Positions 8,172 to 16,091 of a stretch of DNA of 64,000 nt are shown here, one piece after another. The stretch spans positions 1,133,001 to 1,197,000 of the forward strand of contig NZ_CP036498.1 in the NCBI RefSeq assembly GCF_018279705.1, in the 5' to 3' direction. The notes under the pieces were generated by a model that was not told the origin of the DNA, made no database searches, and was given only the letters and a program-made list of their open reading frames with translations. Made by a program: the position numbers and the translations under genes. Positions within the stretch are counted from its first letter, which is position 1; each line of letters begins with the position of its first letter. Source of the DNA: Tardiphaga alba. GTDB taxonomy: Bacteria; Pseudomonadota; Alphaproteobacteria; Rhizobiales; Xanthobacteraceae.

Positions 8172-10448
8172 ATGAGCTCACCCAGCCTGCGCAAGGATTA
8201 TCTCACCAAGCCGATTTTCGGCTGGGCCAAGGGCGTGCTGCCGAAAATGTCGGACACCGAGCGTGAGGCCCTGGAGGCTGGCGATGTCTGGTGGGATGCC
8301 GACCTGTTCACCGGCAATCCCGATTGGGACAAGCTGCTCAAGGTCGCGCCGGCGACGCTGACCGCAGAAGAACAGGCCTTCATGACCGGGCCGGTGGATC
8401 GGCTCGTTGAGATGATCGACGACTGGAAGATCAATTGGGAGTTGCGGGACCTGCCGCCGGAAGTCTGGGACTTCATCAAGCGCGAAAAATTCTTCGGCAT
8501 GATCATTCCGAAGGAATATGGCGGCCTCGGCTTCTCGCCCTTTGCCCATTCGGAAGTGGTGCGCAAGATTTCATCGCGCTCGGTGGTCGCCGCCGTCACC
8601 GTGATGGTGCCCAACTCACTCGGCCCCGGCGAACTCCTGATGAAATTCGGCACGGACGAACAGCGCCAGCGCTGGCTGCCGCGCCTCGCCGATGGCCGTG
8701 ACATTCCATGCTTCGGCCTCACCAGCCCGGAAGCGGGCTCCGACGCGGCATCGATGATCGACAGCGGCGTGATCTGCAAGGGCACGTTTGAGGGCAAGGA
8801 AGTGCTCGGCCTGCGCCTCAACTGGCACAAGCGCTACATCACGCTCGGCCCCGTCGCGACGCTGATCGGCCTTGCTTTCAAGGCCTATGATCCCGACCAC
8901 CTCGTTGGCGATCAGGAAGAGCTCGGCATCACCGTCGCACTGATTCCGCACGATCTCCCCGGTGTGGAGATCGGCAAGCGCCATCTGCCGTCGATGCAGG
9001 TGTTTCAGAACGGCCCGAACTGGGGCCGCGATGTTTTCATTCCGCTCGATTACATCATCGGCGGGCAGGAGCGCCTCGGGCAGGGATGGAAGATGCTGAT
9101 GTCGGCGCTCGCCGCTGGCCGCGGGATCTCGCTGCCCTCGCTCTCCGCTGCCGGCGCCGCCTATGCCGCGCGCACCACCGGCGCCTATGCGCGCATCCGC
9201 GAGCAATTCAATATCTCGATCTCGAAATTCGAGGGCATCGAGGAGCCGCTCGCGCGCATCGCCGGCACCGCCTATCTGCTCGATGCCGCACGACGCCTGA
9301 CATCGGCTGCACTCAATCAGGGCCATCACCCCGCAGTCATTTCCGGCATCATGAAGCTGCATGCGACAGAGCGCATGCGCCTCGTCATCGACGACGCCAT
9401 GGACATCCATGCCGGCAAGGCTGTCATCGACGGCCCGCAGAATTATATGGGCAATCTCTACCGCGCGGTGCCTGTGGGCATCACGGTGGAGGGCGCCAAC
9501 ATCCTGACGCGCAATCTCATCGTGTTCGGGCAGGGGGCCATCCGTGCGCATCCCTATCTGCTGCAGGAGATGAATGCCCTCAGCGATCCCGACAAGAAGA
9601 AGGGCCTCGATGCCTTCGACACTGCGTTCTGGAAACATGTCGGCCACAGCGTCACCACGCTGTTCCGCGCATGGGGCCGCAGCTGGACCGGCGGCGCCTT
9701 CGCGCCCGCGCCGGATGCTGGCGATGCCACGCGGTTCTATCGCCAGCTGTCGCGCTACTCCTCGGCCTTCGCGCTTTGCGCCGATATGGCGCTGCTCACC
9801 CTTGGCGGCGCATTGAAGCGCAAGGAGATGTTGTCGGCGCGCTTCGGTGACATCCTCTCCGAGCTTTATCTGCTCTCGGCTGCATTGAAACGGTGGGAGG
9901 ACGAAGGGCGCCAGCAGGACGACCTGCCAGCGCTCGAATGGTGCATGGCGACGGGCTTCAAGACCATCGAGAGCCGCTTCGCCGAAATCCTCGCCAATTT
10001 GCCTAACCGCTTCGTCGCCGCGATCCTCAAATTCGTGGTGCAGCCGTTTGGCGCGTCCGTGCTCGGCCCGTCGGATCGGGTGGTGCATCTCTGCGCCCAG
10101 ATGATTCTTGAGCCTTCGGCGACGCGGGATCGGTTGACGCCGGACCTGTCGCATGTGGAGGACGATCGCGGTTTGAACAGGCTGGAAAAGGCGTTCAAGC
10201 TGGTGTCATCCACCGACGATATTGCCAAGCGCATCCGAACCGCGAAACTGAAGGACTGGAAGCAGGCCGTGGCGCAGGGCGTGATCACCCAGGCGGAGGG
10301 GGAGCGGCTGGAAGCTGCCCGCGATGCCGTGAAGCTGGTGATCGAAGTCGATGATTTCTCGCCTGAGGATCTATCGCCGCTCGCGCGCAAGTCCGATAAC
10401 GTGCATCAATTCTTCCAGGACCTAGGTGAGCAACGAGCAGCATCCTGA
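8172..10448 (+). CDS. fadE: Acyl-CoA dehydrogenase, FadE-like
   Basis: Catalyses the first step of fatty-acid beta-oxidation, FAD-dependent formation of trans-2-enoyl-CoA. The protein has about 758 residues, in the range of the long FadE type that carries a C-terminal DUF1974 extension rather than the 380-residue short type. Visible are the acyl-CoA dehydrogenase N domain (FFGMIIPKEYGGLGFSPFAH), the middle-domain signature CFGLTSPEAGSDAASM and the helical C domain with QVFQNGPNWG and GAIRAHPYL. I chose the ATG at 8172, because GAGGAAT lies seven bases upstream; the in-frame ATG at 8112 adds a Pro/Arg-rich segment without homology. The stop overlaps the thiolase start (TGATG), so the two are translationally coupled. 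Confidence 0.88.
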   Translation: MSSPSLRKDYLTKPIFGWAKGVLPKMSDTEREALEAGDVWWDADLFTGNPDWDKLLKVAPATLTAEEQAFMTGPVDRLVEMIDDWKINWELRDLPPEVWDFIKREKFFGMIIPKEYGGLGFSPFAHSEVVRKISSRSVVAAVTVMVPNSLGPGELLMKFGTDEQRQRWLPRLADGRDIPCFGLTSPEAGSDAASMIDSGVICKGTFEGKEVLGLRLNWHKRYITLGPVATLIGLAFKAYDPDHLVGDQEELGITVALIPHDLPGVEIGKRHLPSMQVFQNGPNWGRDVFIPLDYIIGGQERLGQGWKMLMSALAAGRGISLPSLSAAGAAYAARTTGAYARIREQFNISISKFEGIEEPLARIAGTAYLLDAARRLTSAALNQGHHPAVISGIMKLHATERMRLVIDDAMDIHAGKAVIDGPQNYMGNLYRAVPVGITVEGANILTRNLIVFGQGAIRAHPYLLQEMNALSDPDKKKGLDAFDTAFWKHVGHSVTTLFRAWGRSWTGGAFAPAPDAGDATRFYRQLSRYSSAFALCADMALLTLGGALKRKEMLSARFGDILSELYLLSAALKRWEDEGRQQDDLPALEWCMATGFKTIESRFAEILANLPNRFVAAILKFVVQPFGASVLGPSDRVVHLCAQMILEPSATRDRLTPDLSHVEDDRGLNRLEKAFKLVSSTDDIAKRIRTAKLKDWKQAVAQGVITQAEGERLEAARDAVKLVIEVDDFSPEDLSPLARKSDNVHQFFQDLGEQRAAS

Positions 10449-11731
10449 TGGCCAGACCAGTTTATATCGTCGACGGCAGCCGCACGCCGTTTCTGAAGGC
10501 GCGCAGCGGCCCCGGCCCGTTCACCCCTGTCGATCTCGCCGTGCAATGCGGTCGCCCGCTGCTAGCGCGGCAGCCTTTTGCGCCTGATGCCTTCGATCAG
10601 GTCATCCTCGGCTGCGTTAATGTCATCGCCGATGAGATGAATCCCGCCCGCGTTGCCGCGCTTCGGCTCGGCATGGGCGAGCGCATGGTGGCTTTCACCG
10701 TGCAGATCAATTGCGGCTCCGGCATGCAGTCGATCGACACCGGCTATCGTTATATCCGCGAGGGCAATGCCGACCTCATTCTGGCCGGCGGCGCTGAAGC
10801 GCTCAGCCACGCGCCACTGGTCTGGCCGCAGAACGGCGTACGCTGGTTTGCAGGCCTCGCTATGGCCAAGGGGCCGCTCGCCAAGCTTGCTGCTTTTGCC
10901 AAGGCGCGGCCCGCATTCTTCAAGCCGGTGATCGGCCTCGAGCGCGGCCTGACCGATCCCATCACAGATCTCAATATGGGCCAGACCGCCGAGAAGGTCG
11001 GATACCTGTTCGGCATAACGCGCCTGCAGGCCGATGCCTATGCCAGCGAGAGCCACAAACGCCTCGCGCGTGCGCAGGAGAACGGTTGGCTGAAGGGCGA
11101 GGTGGAAACGGCCTTCGACCGCAAGGGCAAGTTCTACGATCACGATGATGGTGTGCGGCCGGATTCGTCCGCCGATAAATTGGCGATGCTGAAGCCGGTG
11201 TTCGAGCGCCCATGGGGGCAGGTCACAGCTGGCAATTCCAGCCAGATCACCGATGGCGCTTCCTGGGTCATCCTTGCGTCCGAAGAAGCCGTGGCCAAGC
11301 ATAAGCTCACGCCGAAGGCTGTCATCCTCGATAGCCAGTGGTCAGCGCTCGATCCCTCCATCATGGGCCTCGGGCCGGTGCTGTCGTCGCATGACCTGCT
11401 CAAGCGCAATAACATGACCATCCATGATATCGAGACCTGGGAGCTGAACGAGGCTTTTGCCACGCAGGTGCTAGGCTGCCTTGCCGCGTGGAAGGACGAA
11501 CAGTTCTGCCGCGAAGTCCTCGGCCTCGACGGCGCGGCCGGCGAGATCGATCATGCGAAACTGAATGTCGATGGCGGCGCGATTAGTTTGGGCCATCCCG
11601 TCGGCACGTCCGGCAACCGCATCGTGTTGCATCTCGTCAATGCCATGAAGCGGCTCGGTACCCGGCGCGGCATCGCCACCGAATGTATCGGTGGCGGGCT
11701 CGGCGGTGCGATGTTGATCGAGACGGTGTGA
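10448..11731 (+). CDS. fadA: Acetyl-CoA C-acyltransferase (3-ketoacyl-CoA thiolase)
   Basis: Cleaves 3-ketoacyl-CoA with CoA to give acetyl-CoA and a shortened acyl-CoA, the last step of beta-oxidation. The 427 residues contain all thiolase landmarks: the acyl-accepting cysteine in NCGSGMQ (Cys89), the GHPVGTSG motif with His383, and the second active-site cysteine in ECIGGGLGGAM (Cys413). The length slightly exceeds biosynthetic thiolases and fits the FadI/FadA type. It overlaps fadE by one base upstream and is followed immediately by the fadJ-like gene, so the three genes form one operon that encodes a full beta-oxidation cycle. Confidence 0.88.
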   Translation: MARPVYIVDGSRTPFLKARSGPGPFTPVDLAVQCGRPLLARQPFAPDAFDQVILGCVNVIADEMNPARVAALRLGMGERMVAFTVQINCGSGMQSIDTGYRYIREGNADLILAGGAEALSHAPLVWPQNGVRWFAGLAMAKGPLAKLAAFAKARPAFFKPVIGLERGLTDPITDLNMGQTAEKVGYLFGITRLQADAYASESHKRLARAQENGWLKGEVETAFDRKGKFYDHDDGVRPDSSADKLAMLKPVFERPWGQVTAGNSSQITDGASWVILASEEAVAKHKLTPKAVILDSQWSALDPSIMGLGPVLSSHDLLKRNNMTIHDIETWELNEAFATQVLGCLAAWKDEQFCREVLGLDGAAGEIDHAKLNVDGGAISLGHPVGTSGNRIVLHLVNAMKRLGTRRGIATECIGGGLGGAMLIETV

Positions 11732-11739
11732 GGCGCGTC

Positions 11740-13836
11740 ATGGAAAGCAGAATTTTGGACGCTCTCAAGGACCGCACGCTTGAACTCGGGCCGACGCCGG
11801 ATACGAGCGACACCTATCGTAATTTCAAACTCACGCGCGATGCCGATGGCGTGGCGTGGCTGCTGTTCGATCGTGCCAATGCCAGCGCCAATACGCTGTC
11901 GGAAGAGGTGCTGACGGAATTCGACATGGTGCTGACGGCGCTGGAGGCCCAGCGTCCTACCGGCATCGTGATCCGCTCAGCAAAACCCTCCGGCTTTATC
12001 GCCGGCGCCGACATCAATGAATTCCGCGGCAGCGATCCCGTTGCCATCGAGGCGCAGATCGCCCGGGCGCACGCGGTGGTCGATCGCTTCGAGGCGCTCA
12101 AGATCCCGACCGTCGCCGTCATTCACGGCTTCTGTCTTGGCGGCGGCCTCGAAATCGCGCTGGCCTGCCAGATGCGCATCGCCATCGACGGCGCGCGCTT
12201 CGGCTTCCCGGAAGTGATGCTCGGCCTGCATCCCGGCCTCGGCGGTACCGCGCGCTTCACGCATCTGGTCTCGCCGCTGCAGGCGATGCCGATGATGCTC
12301 ACCGGCAAGACCATCGATGCGCGCAAGGCGAAGGCTATAGGCCTCGTCGATGCCGTCACCGAGGAACGCCATGTCCGCAATGCCGTGAAGGACGCCGTGT
12401 TCGGCCGCCTCAAGCGCGCAAAGCCCTCGCCGCTGATTCCGCTGCTGAACTTCTCGCCGGTGCGCGGCATCCTCGCCTCGCGTATGGTGGCGGAAGCCTC
12501 GAAGCAGGCGCCGCGCGAACATTATCCTGCGCCTTATGCGCTGATCGATCTCTGGGAGAAGCATGGCGGCGATCGCCCTGCGATGCTCAAGGCCGAACAG
12601 CGTTCCTTCGCCCGCCTGATGGTGACGACCACGGCGCAGAATCTGATCCGCGTCTTTTTCCTGCGGGAGGCGATGAAGAAACTCGCCGGCGCAGGCGACG
12701 GTGGCATCAAGCATGTCCATGTCATCGGCGCCGGTGCCATGGGCGGCGACATCGCCGCCTGGTGCGCGCATCAGGGCCTGCGCGTCACGCTGGCCGACAT
12801 GAAGGCGGAGCCTCTGGCCGGCGCCATCAAGCGCGCTGCCGATCTCTACGCAAAGATCGTCCGCAAGCGCACCGACCAGCGCGACACGCTGGATCGCCTG
12901 ATCCCTGATCTCGACGGTGAGGGCGTGCGCAATGCCGATCTCATCATCGAGGCGGTGCCGGAGAAGCTGGATCTCAAGCAGAAAGTCTACGCCGGGCTCG
13001 AACCGCGCATGAAGCCTGATGCGATCCTCGCCACCAACACGTCGAGCATTCCGCTGCAGGATCTGCGCACGTCGCTGACGCGGCCGGAGCGGCTGCTTGG
13101 CTTGCACTTCTTCAACCCGGTGTCTCGCCTGCAATTGGTCGAAGTCGTCAGCCATGATGGTGTCGATCAGGAGATGCTGAAGCGCGCCACCGCCTTTGTC
13201 GGCGCCATCGACCGGCTGCCGCTGCCGGTGAAATCGTCGCCGGGTTTTCTCGTCAATCGCGCGCTCACGCCCTACATGCTCGAAGCGATGATGCTGCTCG
13301 ACGAGAAGGTCGAGAAGGAGACCATTGACGCGGCGGCTGAACAGTTCGGTATGCCGATGGGGCCGATTGAGCTTGCCGATCAGGTTGGTCTCGATATCTG
13401 CATGGCGGTTGGTGACATGCTGCGCTCAAAATTCGGCGACCTGCTGCCGCCGACGCCGGCTTGGCTGCGTGAGAAGGTCAATCGCGGCGAACTCGGCAAG
13501 AAGACCGGCAAGGGCTTTTATGTCTGGAAGGATGGCAAGGCCGAGAAGAGCTCCGCGGCTGCCGCCACTGCGCGGCCGTCGCAGGAGATGATCGATCGTC
13601 TGGTGCTGCCGATCTCCAATGTCTGTGTCGCCTGCCTCCGCGAGGGCATCGTGGACGATGCCGATGTGGTGGATGGCGCCATGATCTTCGGCACCGGCTA
13701 TGCGCCGTTCCGCGGTGGTCCGCTCCACTATGCCCGCTCCCGGGGCCCCGACAATGTCGCGGCCACGCTGCGAACGCTGGCCGCGAAGTATGGCGACCGG
13801 TTTGCGCCGGACGAAGGCTGGGAAACCTTTACGTGA
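11740..13836 (+). CDS. fadJ: Multifunctional enoyl-CoA hydratase / 3-hydroxyacyl-CoA dehydrogenase
   Basis: Carries out the two middle steps of beta-oxidation. The N-terminal crotonase domain (about residues 20-250) contains IAGADINEFRGSDP and the oxyanion-hole region GFCLGGGLEIALACQMRIA, with Glu-rich FPEVMLGLHPGLGGTAR. A Rossmann domain follows with VIGAGAMGGDIAAWCA and TNTSSIPLQDL, then the 3-hydroxyacyl-CoA dehydrogenase C-terminal domain with GFLVNRALTPYMLEAM. The total of 698 residues is normal for FadJ/FadB alpha subunits. The ATG at 11740 lies eight bases after the thiolase stop; a GTG at 11728 is an alternative. Naming as FadJ rather than FadB is by overall type only. Confidence 0.87.
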   Translation: MESRILDALKDRTLELGPTPDTSDTYRNFKLTRDADGVAWLLFDRANASANTLSEEVLTEFDMVLTALEAQRPTGIVIRSAKPSGFIAGADINEFRGSDPVAIEAQIARAHAVVDRFEALKIPTVAVIHGFCLGGGLEIALACQMRIAIDGARFGFPEVMLGLHPGLGGTARFTHLVSPLQAMPMMLTGKTIDARKAKAIGLVDAVTEERHVRNAVKDAVFGRLKRAKPSPLIPLLNFSPVRGILASRMVAEASKQAPREHYPAPYALIDLWEKHGGDRPAMLKAEQRSFARLMVTTTAQNLIRVFFLREAMKKLAGAGDGGIKHVHVIGAGAMGGDIAAWCAHQGLRVTLADMKAEPLAGAIKRAADLYAKIVRKRTDQRDTLDRLIPDLDGEGVRNADLIIEAVPEKLDLKQKVYAGLEPRMKPDAILATNTSSIPLQDLRTSLTRPERLLGLHFFNPVSRLQLVEVVSHDGVDQEMLKRATAFVGAIDRLPLPVKSSPGFLVNRALTPYMLEAMMLLDEKVEKETIDAAAEQFGMPMGPIELADQVGLDICMAVGDMLRSKFGDLLPPTPAWLREKVNRGELGKKTGKGFYVWKDGKAEKSSAAAATARPSQEMIDRLVLPISNVCVACLREGIVDDADVVDGAMIFGTGYAPFRGGPLHYARSRGPDNVAATLRTLAAKYGDRFAPDEGWETFT

Positions 13837-13857
13837 CCGCGCCATGACGATCAGGTC

Positions 13858-14139
13858 ATGATCGCAGTGGTCGATAGATGGATCGCGCAGCTGCGACACT
13901 TTGTGGTTCACAGCGACAGCGGCTGGGCTGCTATTTCATCGCTGGTGCTTCTGTTCCTTCCGGTGGTGGTTGCCTACTGGAAGGGCCAGGGCAATATCCG
14001 TTTCGGTGCCCTGCCGCTCACGCTATTGGCGCTGGTGTTCATGATCACGACGCTTGATGTCCGCAGTGCCCTGTTCCTCTGGTTTCTGGCGTGGCTGTGC
14101 GTCGCCCTGAGTTTCGTAAAGCTACCGCGAGCAAGATAA
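13858..14139 (+). CDS. Small membrane protein of unknown function
   Basis: A 93-residue protein with three hydrophobic stretches (about residues 24-42, 49-64 and 66-85: WAAISSLVLLFLPVVVAYW, PLTLLALVFMITTL, SALFLWFLAWLCVALSF), so it is probably an inner-membrane protein with three helices. I do not recognise a family. It starts 22 bases after the fadJ-like gene and could be co-transcribed with it. The coding assignment rests on composition, codon-position GC bias and position; function is open. Confidence 0.6.
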   Translation: MIAVVDRWIAQLRHFVVHSDSGWAAISSLVLLFLPVVVAYWKGQGNIRFGALPLTLLALVFMITTLDVRSALFLWFLAWLCVALSFVKLPRAR

Positions 14140-14194
14140 TTTCAAGCGATGAAAACCTTTGCTTTTCTGACTCAAATTCCGGCAGGGACTGCCT

Positions 14195-14626
14195 ATGACT
14201 GAATCAACGAACCAGCCAGCTACGGGTCTCGGGACCGAGCCGACAGGCGATCTCACCATCCGTACGGTGGCGATGCCGGCGGACACCAATGCCAATGGCG
14301 ATATTTTCGGCGGCTGGCTGCTCAGCCAGATGGATCTCGGCGGCGGCATGGCGGCTGCCAAGATCGCCAAGACGCGCACCGTCACCGTGGCCATCGAGGC
14401 GATGACATTTCGCAAGGCCGTACATGTGGGCGATGTCGTTTCCGTGCACGCAAATCTGGTGCGGATGGGCCGTACGTCACTGACGCTGCATATCGAGGCC
14501 TGGGTGCTTCGCCGCAATGAAAGCGCGCCGATCCTGGTCACCGACGGCAATTTCACCTTCGTGTCCATCGACGACAATGGCCGTCCGCAGGTGATCAAGA
14601 AGCCGGATGCGACAATCACGGCATAA
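14195..14626 (+). CDS. Acyl-CoA thioesterase, YciA family (hotdog fold)
   Basis: Hydrolyses acyl-CoA to free acid and CoA. The 143 residues match the short YciA / BACH type: the signature DTNANGDIFGGWLLSQMDLGGGMAA (its core NANGDIFGGW, with the catalytic Asp) is followed by VTVAIEAMTFRKAVHVGDVV, typical of the hotdog helix and beta-sheet. Placed directly behind the fad operon, it may relieve CoA sequestration during fatty-acid use; that role is inference. The start has GGCAGGGA upstream. Confidence 0.85.
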   Translation: MTESTNQPATGLGTEPTGDLTIRTVAMPADTNANGDIFGGWLLSQMDLGGGMAAAKIAKTRTVTVAIEAMTFRKAVHVGDVVSVHANLVRMGRTSLTLHIEAWVLRRNESAPILVTDGNFTFVSIDDNGRPQVIKKPDATITA

Positions 14627-14711
14627 GAATTCTAAATCGCAGCGGGAACGAAATACCCCCGTCCTCGTTAGTGGCCCGGAATATGCAATGCGTATCGCGA
14701 AAGGGGCCGCC

Positions 14712-14909
14712 ATGTCAGACACTTATATTATCGAAGTCTCGTCGCAGGCAGCCGGCATCGTGGTTCGCGATCCCGGCGGTTTCCGCTTTTTCGCCGCCTC
14801 CCATCGCTTCAACGCGATGGACGGCCAGCTCTTCCGCAACGCCCGCGAGGCCGAGCGGGCAGCGTTTCAGTTCGCGCAAGGCACGCAGGAAGCTGCCACC
14901 GCCGCATAA
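14712..14909 (+). CDS. Small conserved-looking hypothetical protein
   Basis: A 65-residue soluble protein, MSDTYIIEVSSQAAGIVVRD at the start and an Ala/Glu-rich amphipathic helix at the end (NAREAERAAFQFAQGTQEA). I do not recognise a named family. The start at 14712 follows AAAGGGGCC; an in-frame ATG at 14688 would add eight residues. It sits between the thioesterase and the glycerol regulator, with its own spacing on both sides, so it may be monocistronic. Confidence 0.55.
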   Translation: MSDTYIIEVSSQAAGIVVRDPGGFRFFAASHRFNAMDGQLFRNAREAERAAFQFAQGTQEAATAA

Positions 14910-15012
14910 GGCATGACGTCTCAACAACATTGCCGTCTGCGCTGCAGGCGGAGGATGCGTTGACGCGCCGGCCCAACATCAGCACCATGGAATCGCTCCA
15001 AGAGGTGTTGAT

Positions 15013-15759
15013 GTGACGTCCGGTCTTTCCCATCGCCAATCCGAGATTCTCAATCATGCGCGGGCCTTTGGCCGCGTCATGGTGGATGATCTCGTGCGCC
15101 GGTTCGAAGTCTCGGCCCAGACCATCCGCAAGGACCTCAACGATCTCTGCGACCAGCGCCTGCTGACGCGCATCCATGGCGGCGCCATCGTGGCGTCCGG
15201 CACGGAAAACCTCGCTTATGAAGCCCGTCGCTTTGTTGCCGCCGAAGAAAAGAAGGCGATCGGCGCAGCTGCAGCGGCCGAAATTCCCAACGGCTCGTCC
15301 CTGTTCATCAATATCGGCACGACGACCGAAGAGGTCGCGGCCGCGCTGACCGGTCACGAAAACCTCCTGGTCATCACCAACAATCTCAACGTGGCGATGA
15401 TGCTGTACCGGCACCCGCATATCGAAGTGGTGGTCGCCGGCGGCAGCGTGCGCCGTGCCGATGGCGCGGTGACGGGGTCCACGGCCATCAAGCTGATCGG
15501 CCAGTTCAAAGTCGATTACGCCATCATCGGCGCTTCCGCGATCGACGAGGAGGGCGCCTTGCTCGATTTCGACTATCGCGAGGTGCAGGCGGCCCAGGCG
15601 ATCATCGCCAATGCCCGCAGCATCATGCTGGTCTGCGACTCAACCAAGCTGCGCCGAAGCGCAGCGGTGCGCATCGCCCATCTCAGCCAGATCCACACGT
15701 TCGTCACCGACACCGCGCTGCCGCCGGCTTTGCAGGAGATTTGCAACAGCCGGGGGTGA
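15013..15759 (+). CDS. glpR: DeoR-family regulator, GlpR-like, with frameshifted C-terminus
   Basis: Repressor of glycerol-3-phosphate genes by family and position. Residues 5-60 are the DeoR helix-turn-helix (RQSEILNHARAFGRVMVDDLVRRFEVSAQTIRKDL), followed by RIHGGA, the conserved linker. The sensor domain has the sugar-phosphate binding motifs FINIGTTTEEVAAAL and VITNNLNVA. The frame stops at 15759 after ICNSRG. If one G is added to the five-G run at 15752-15756, the frame continues as GVKVIEALPGAEDEAEEV to a TAG at 15807-15809. GVKVIEA is the strand with which DeoR proteins normally end, so the shown stop is probably an artefact or a very recent mutation. The GTG start has AGAGGTG upstream. 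The glpD operon begins about 280 bases downstream, same strand. Confidence 0.85.
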   Translation: MTSGLSHRQSEILNHARAFGRVMVDDLVRRFEVSAQTIRKDLNDLCDQRLLTRIHGGAIVASGTENLAYEARRFVAAEEKKAIGAAAAAEIPNGSSLFINIGTTTEEVAAALTGHENLLVITNNLNVAMMLYRHPHIEVVVAGGSVRRADGAVTGSTAIKLIGQFKVDYAIIGASAIDEEGALLDFDYREVQAAQAIIANARSIMLVCDSTKLRRSAAVRIAHLSQIHTFVTDTALPPALQEICNSRG

Positions 15760-15816
15760 AGGTGATCGAGGCGTTGCCGGGGGCCGAGGATGAGGCGGAA
15801 GAGGTGTAGCTTCCAC

Positions 15817-15918
15817 TGTCGTTGCCCGGCTTGACCGGGCAACTCAGTAAACGCCGCCGTCTCAGTACGATCCCAGAAGCCAGTGTCTACTGGATCCCCC
15901 GCTTTCGCGGGGATGACA
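15817..15918. repeat. REP-type intergenic palindrome, class A (copy 2)
   Basis: The element opens with TGTCGTTGCCCGGCTTGACC, a hairpin of GTTGCCCGG with CCGGGCAAC, and closes with GTGTCTACTGGATC followed by a CCCCGCTTTCGCGGGG hairpin and ATGACA. The closing half is shared with copies at 23.9, 25.9 and 33.9 kb. It lies between glpR and the glpD promoter region. Confidence 0.78.
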
Positions 15919-15985
15919 ATCCGTACGTGGAGCTGGGCCAATGGCCGATATTTAGGCGCTTGAACCCCTCAAAACTCCCATTGCT

Positions 15986-16076
15986 TTCGCTTTGACTTGT
16001 GCTTTACTCCAATTCGAAAGCCAAATCGCTGAAAGCGAAGGTGGCGCGTCCAATTGAGGCGCCAAACGTTTGGCGC
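15986..16076 (+). promoter_or_regulatory. Putative operator region upstream of the glycerol operon
   Basis: Three symmetrical elements lie between the REP and glpD. TTCGCTTT at 15986-15993 and AAAGCGAA at 16032-16039 form an inverted repeat, with the palindrome TTCGAA (16013-16018) close to its centre. Nearer the gene is a perfect 18-bp palindrome, GCGCCAAACGTTTGGCGC, at 16059-16076. A TTGACT hexamer at 15992 could be a -35. The first set is a plausible GlpR site; the 18-bp palindrome looks more like a LacI-type operator or an RNA hairpin in the leader. The symmetry is seen; the binding proteins are inferred. Confidence 0.45.
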
Positions 16077-16091
16077 AAAAGGGGAAGCCGG

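Noticed and set aside
14607..14711. Longer N-terminus for the small protein at 14712
   Set aside because: The extension is Arg/Asn/Ser-rich and overlaps the thioesterase end; the 14712 start has a better ribosome site.
16003..16022. E. coli-type GlpR operator at the TTCGAA element
   Set aside because: Only the TCG core fits; flanking positions do not match the enterobacterial consensus, so I list it only as a candidate for a rhizobial-type site.
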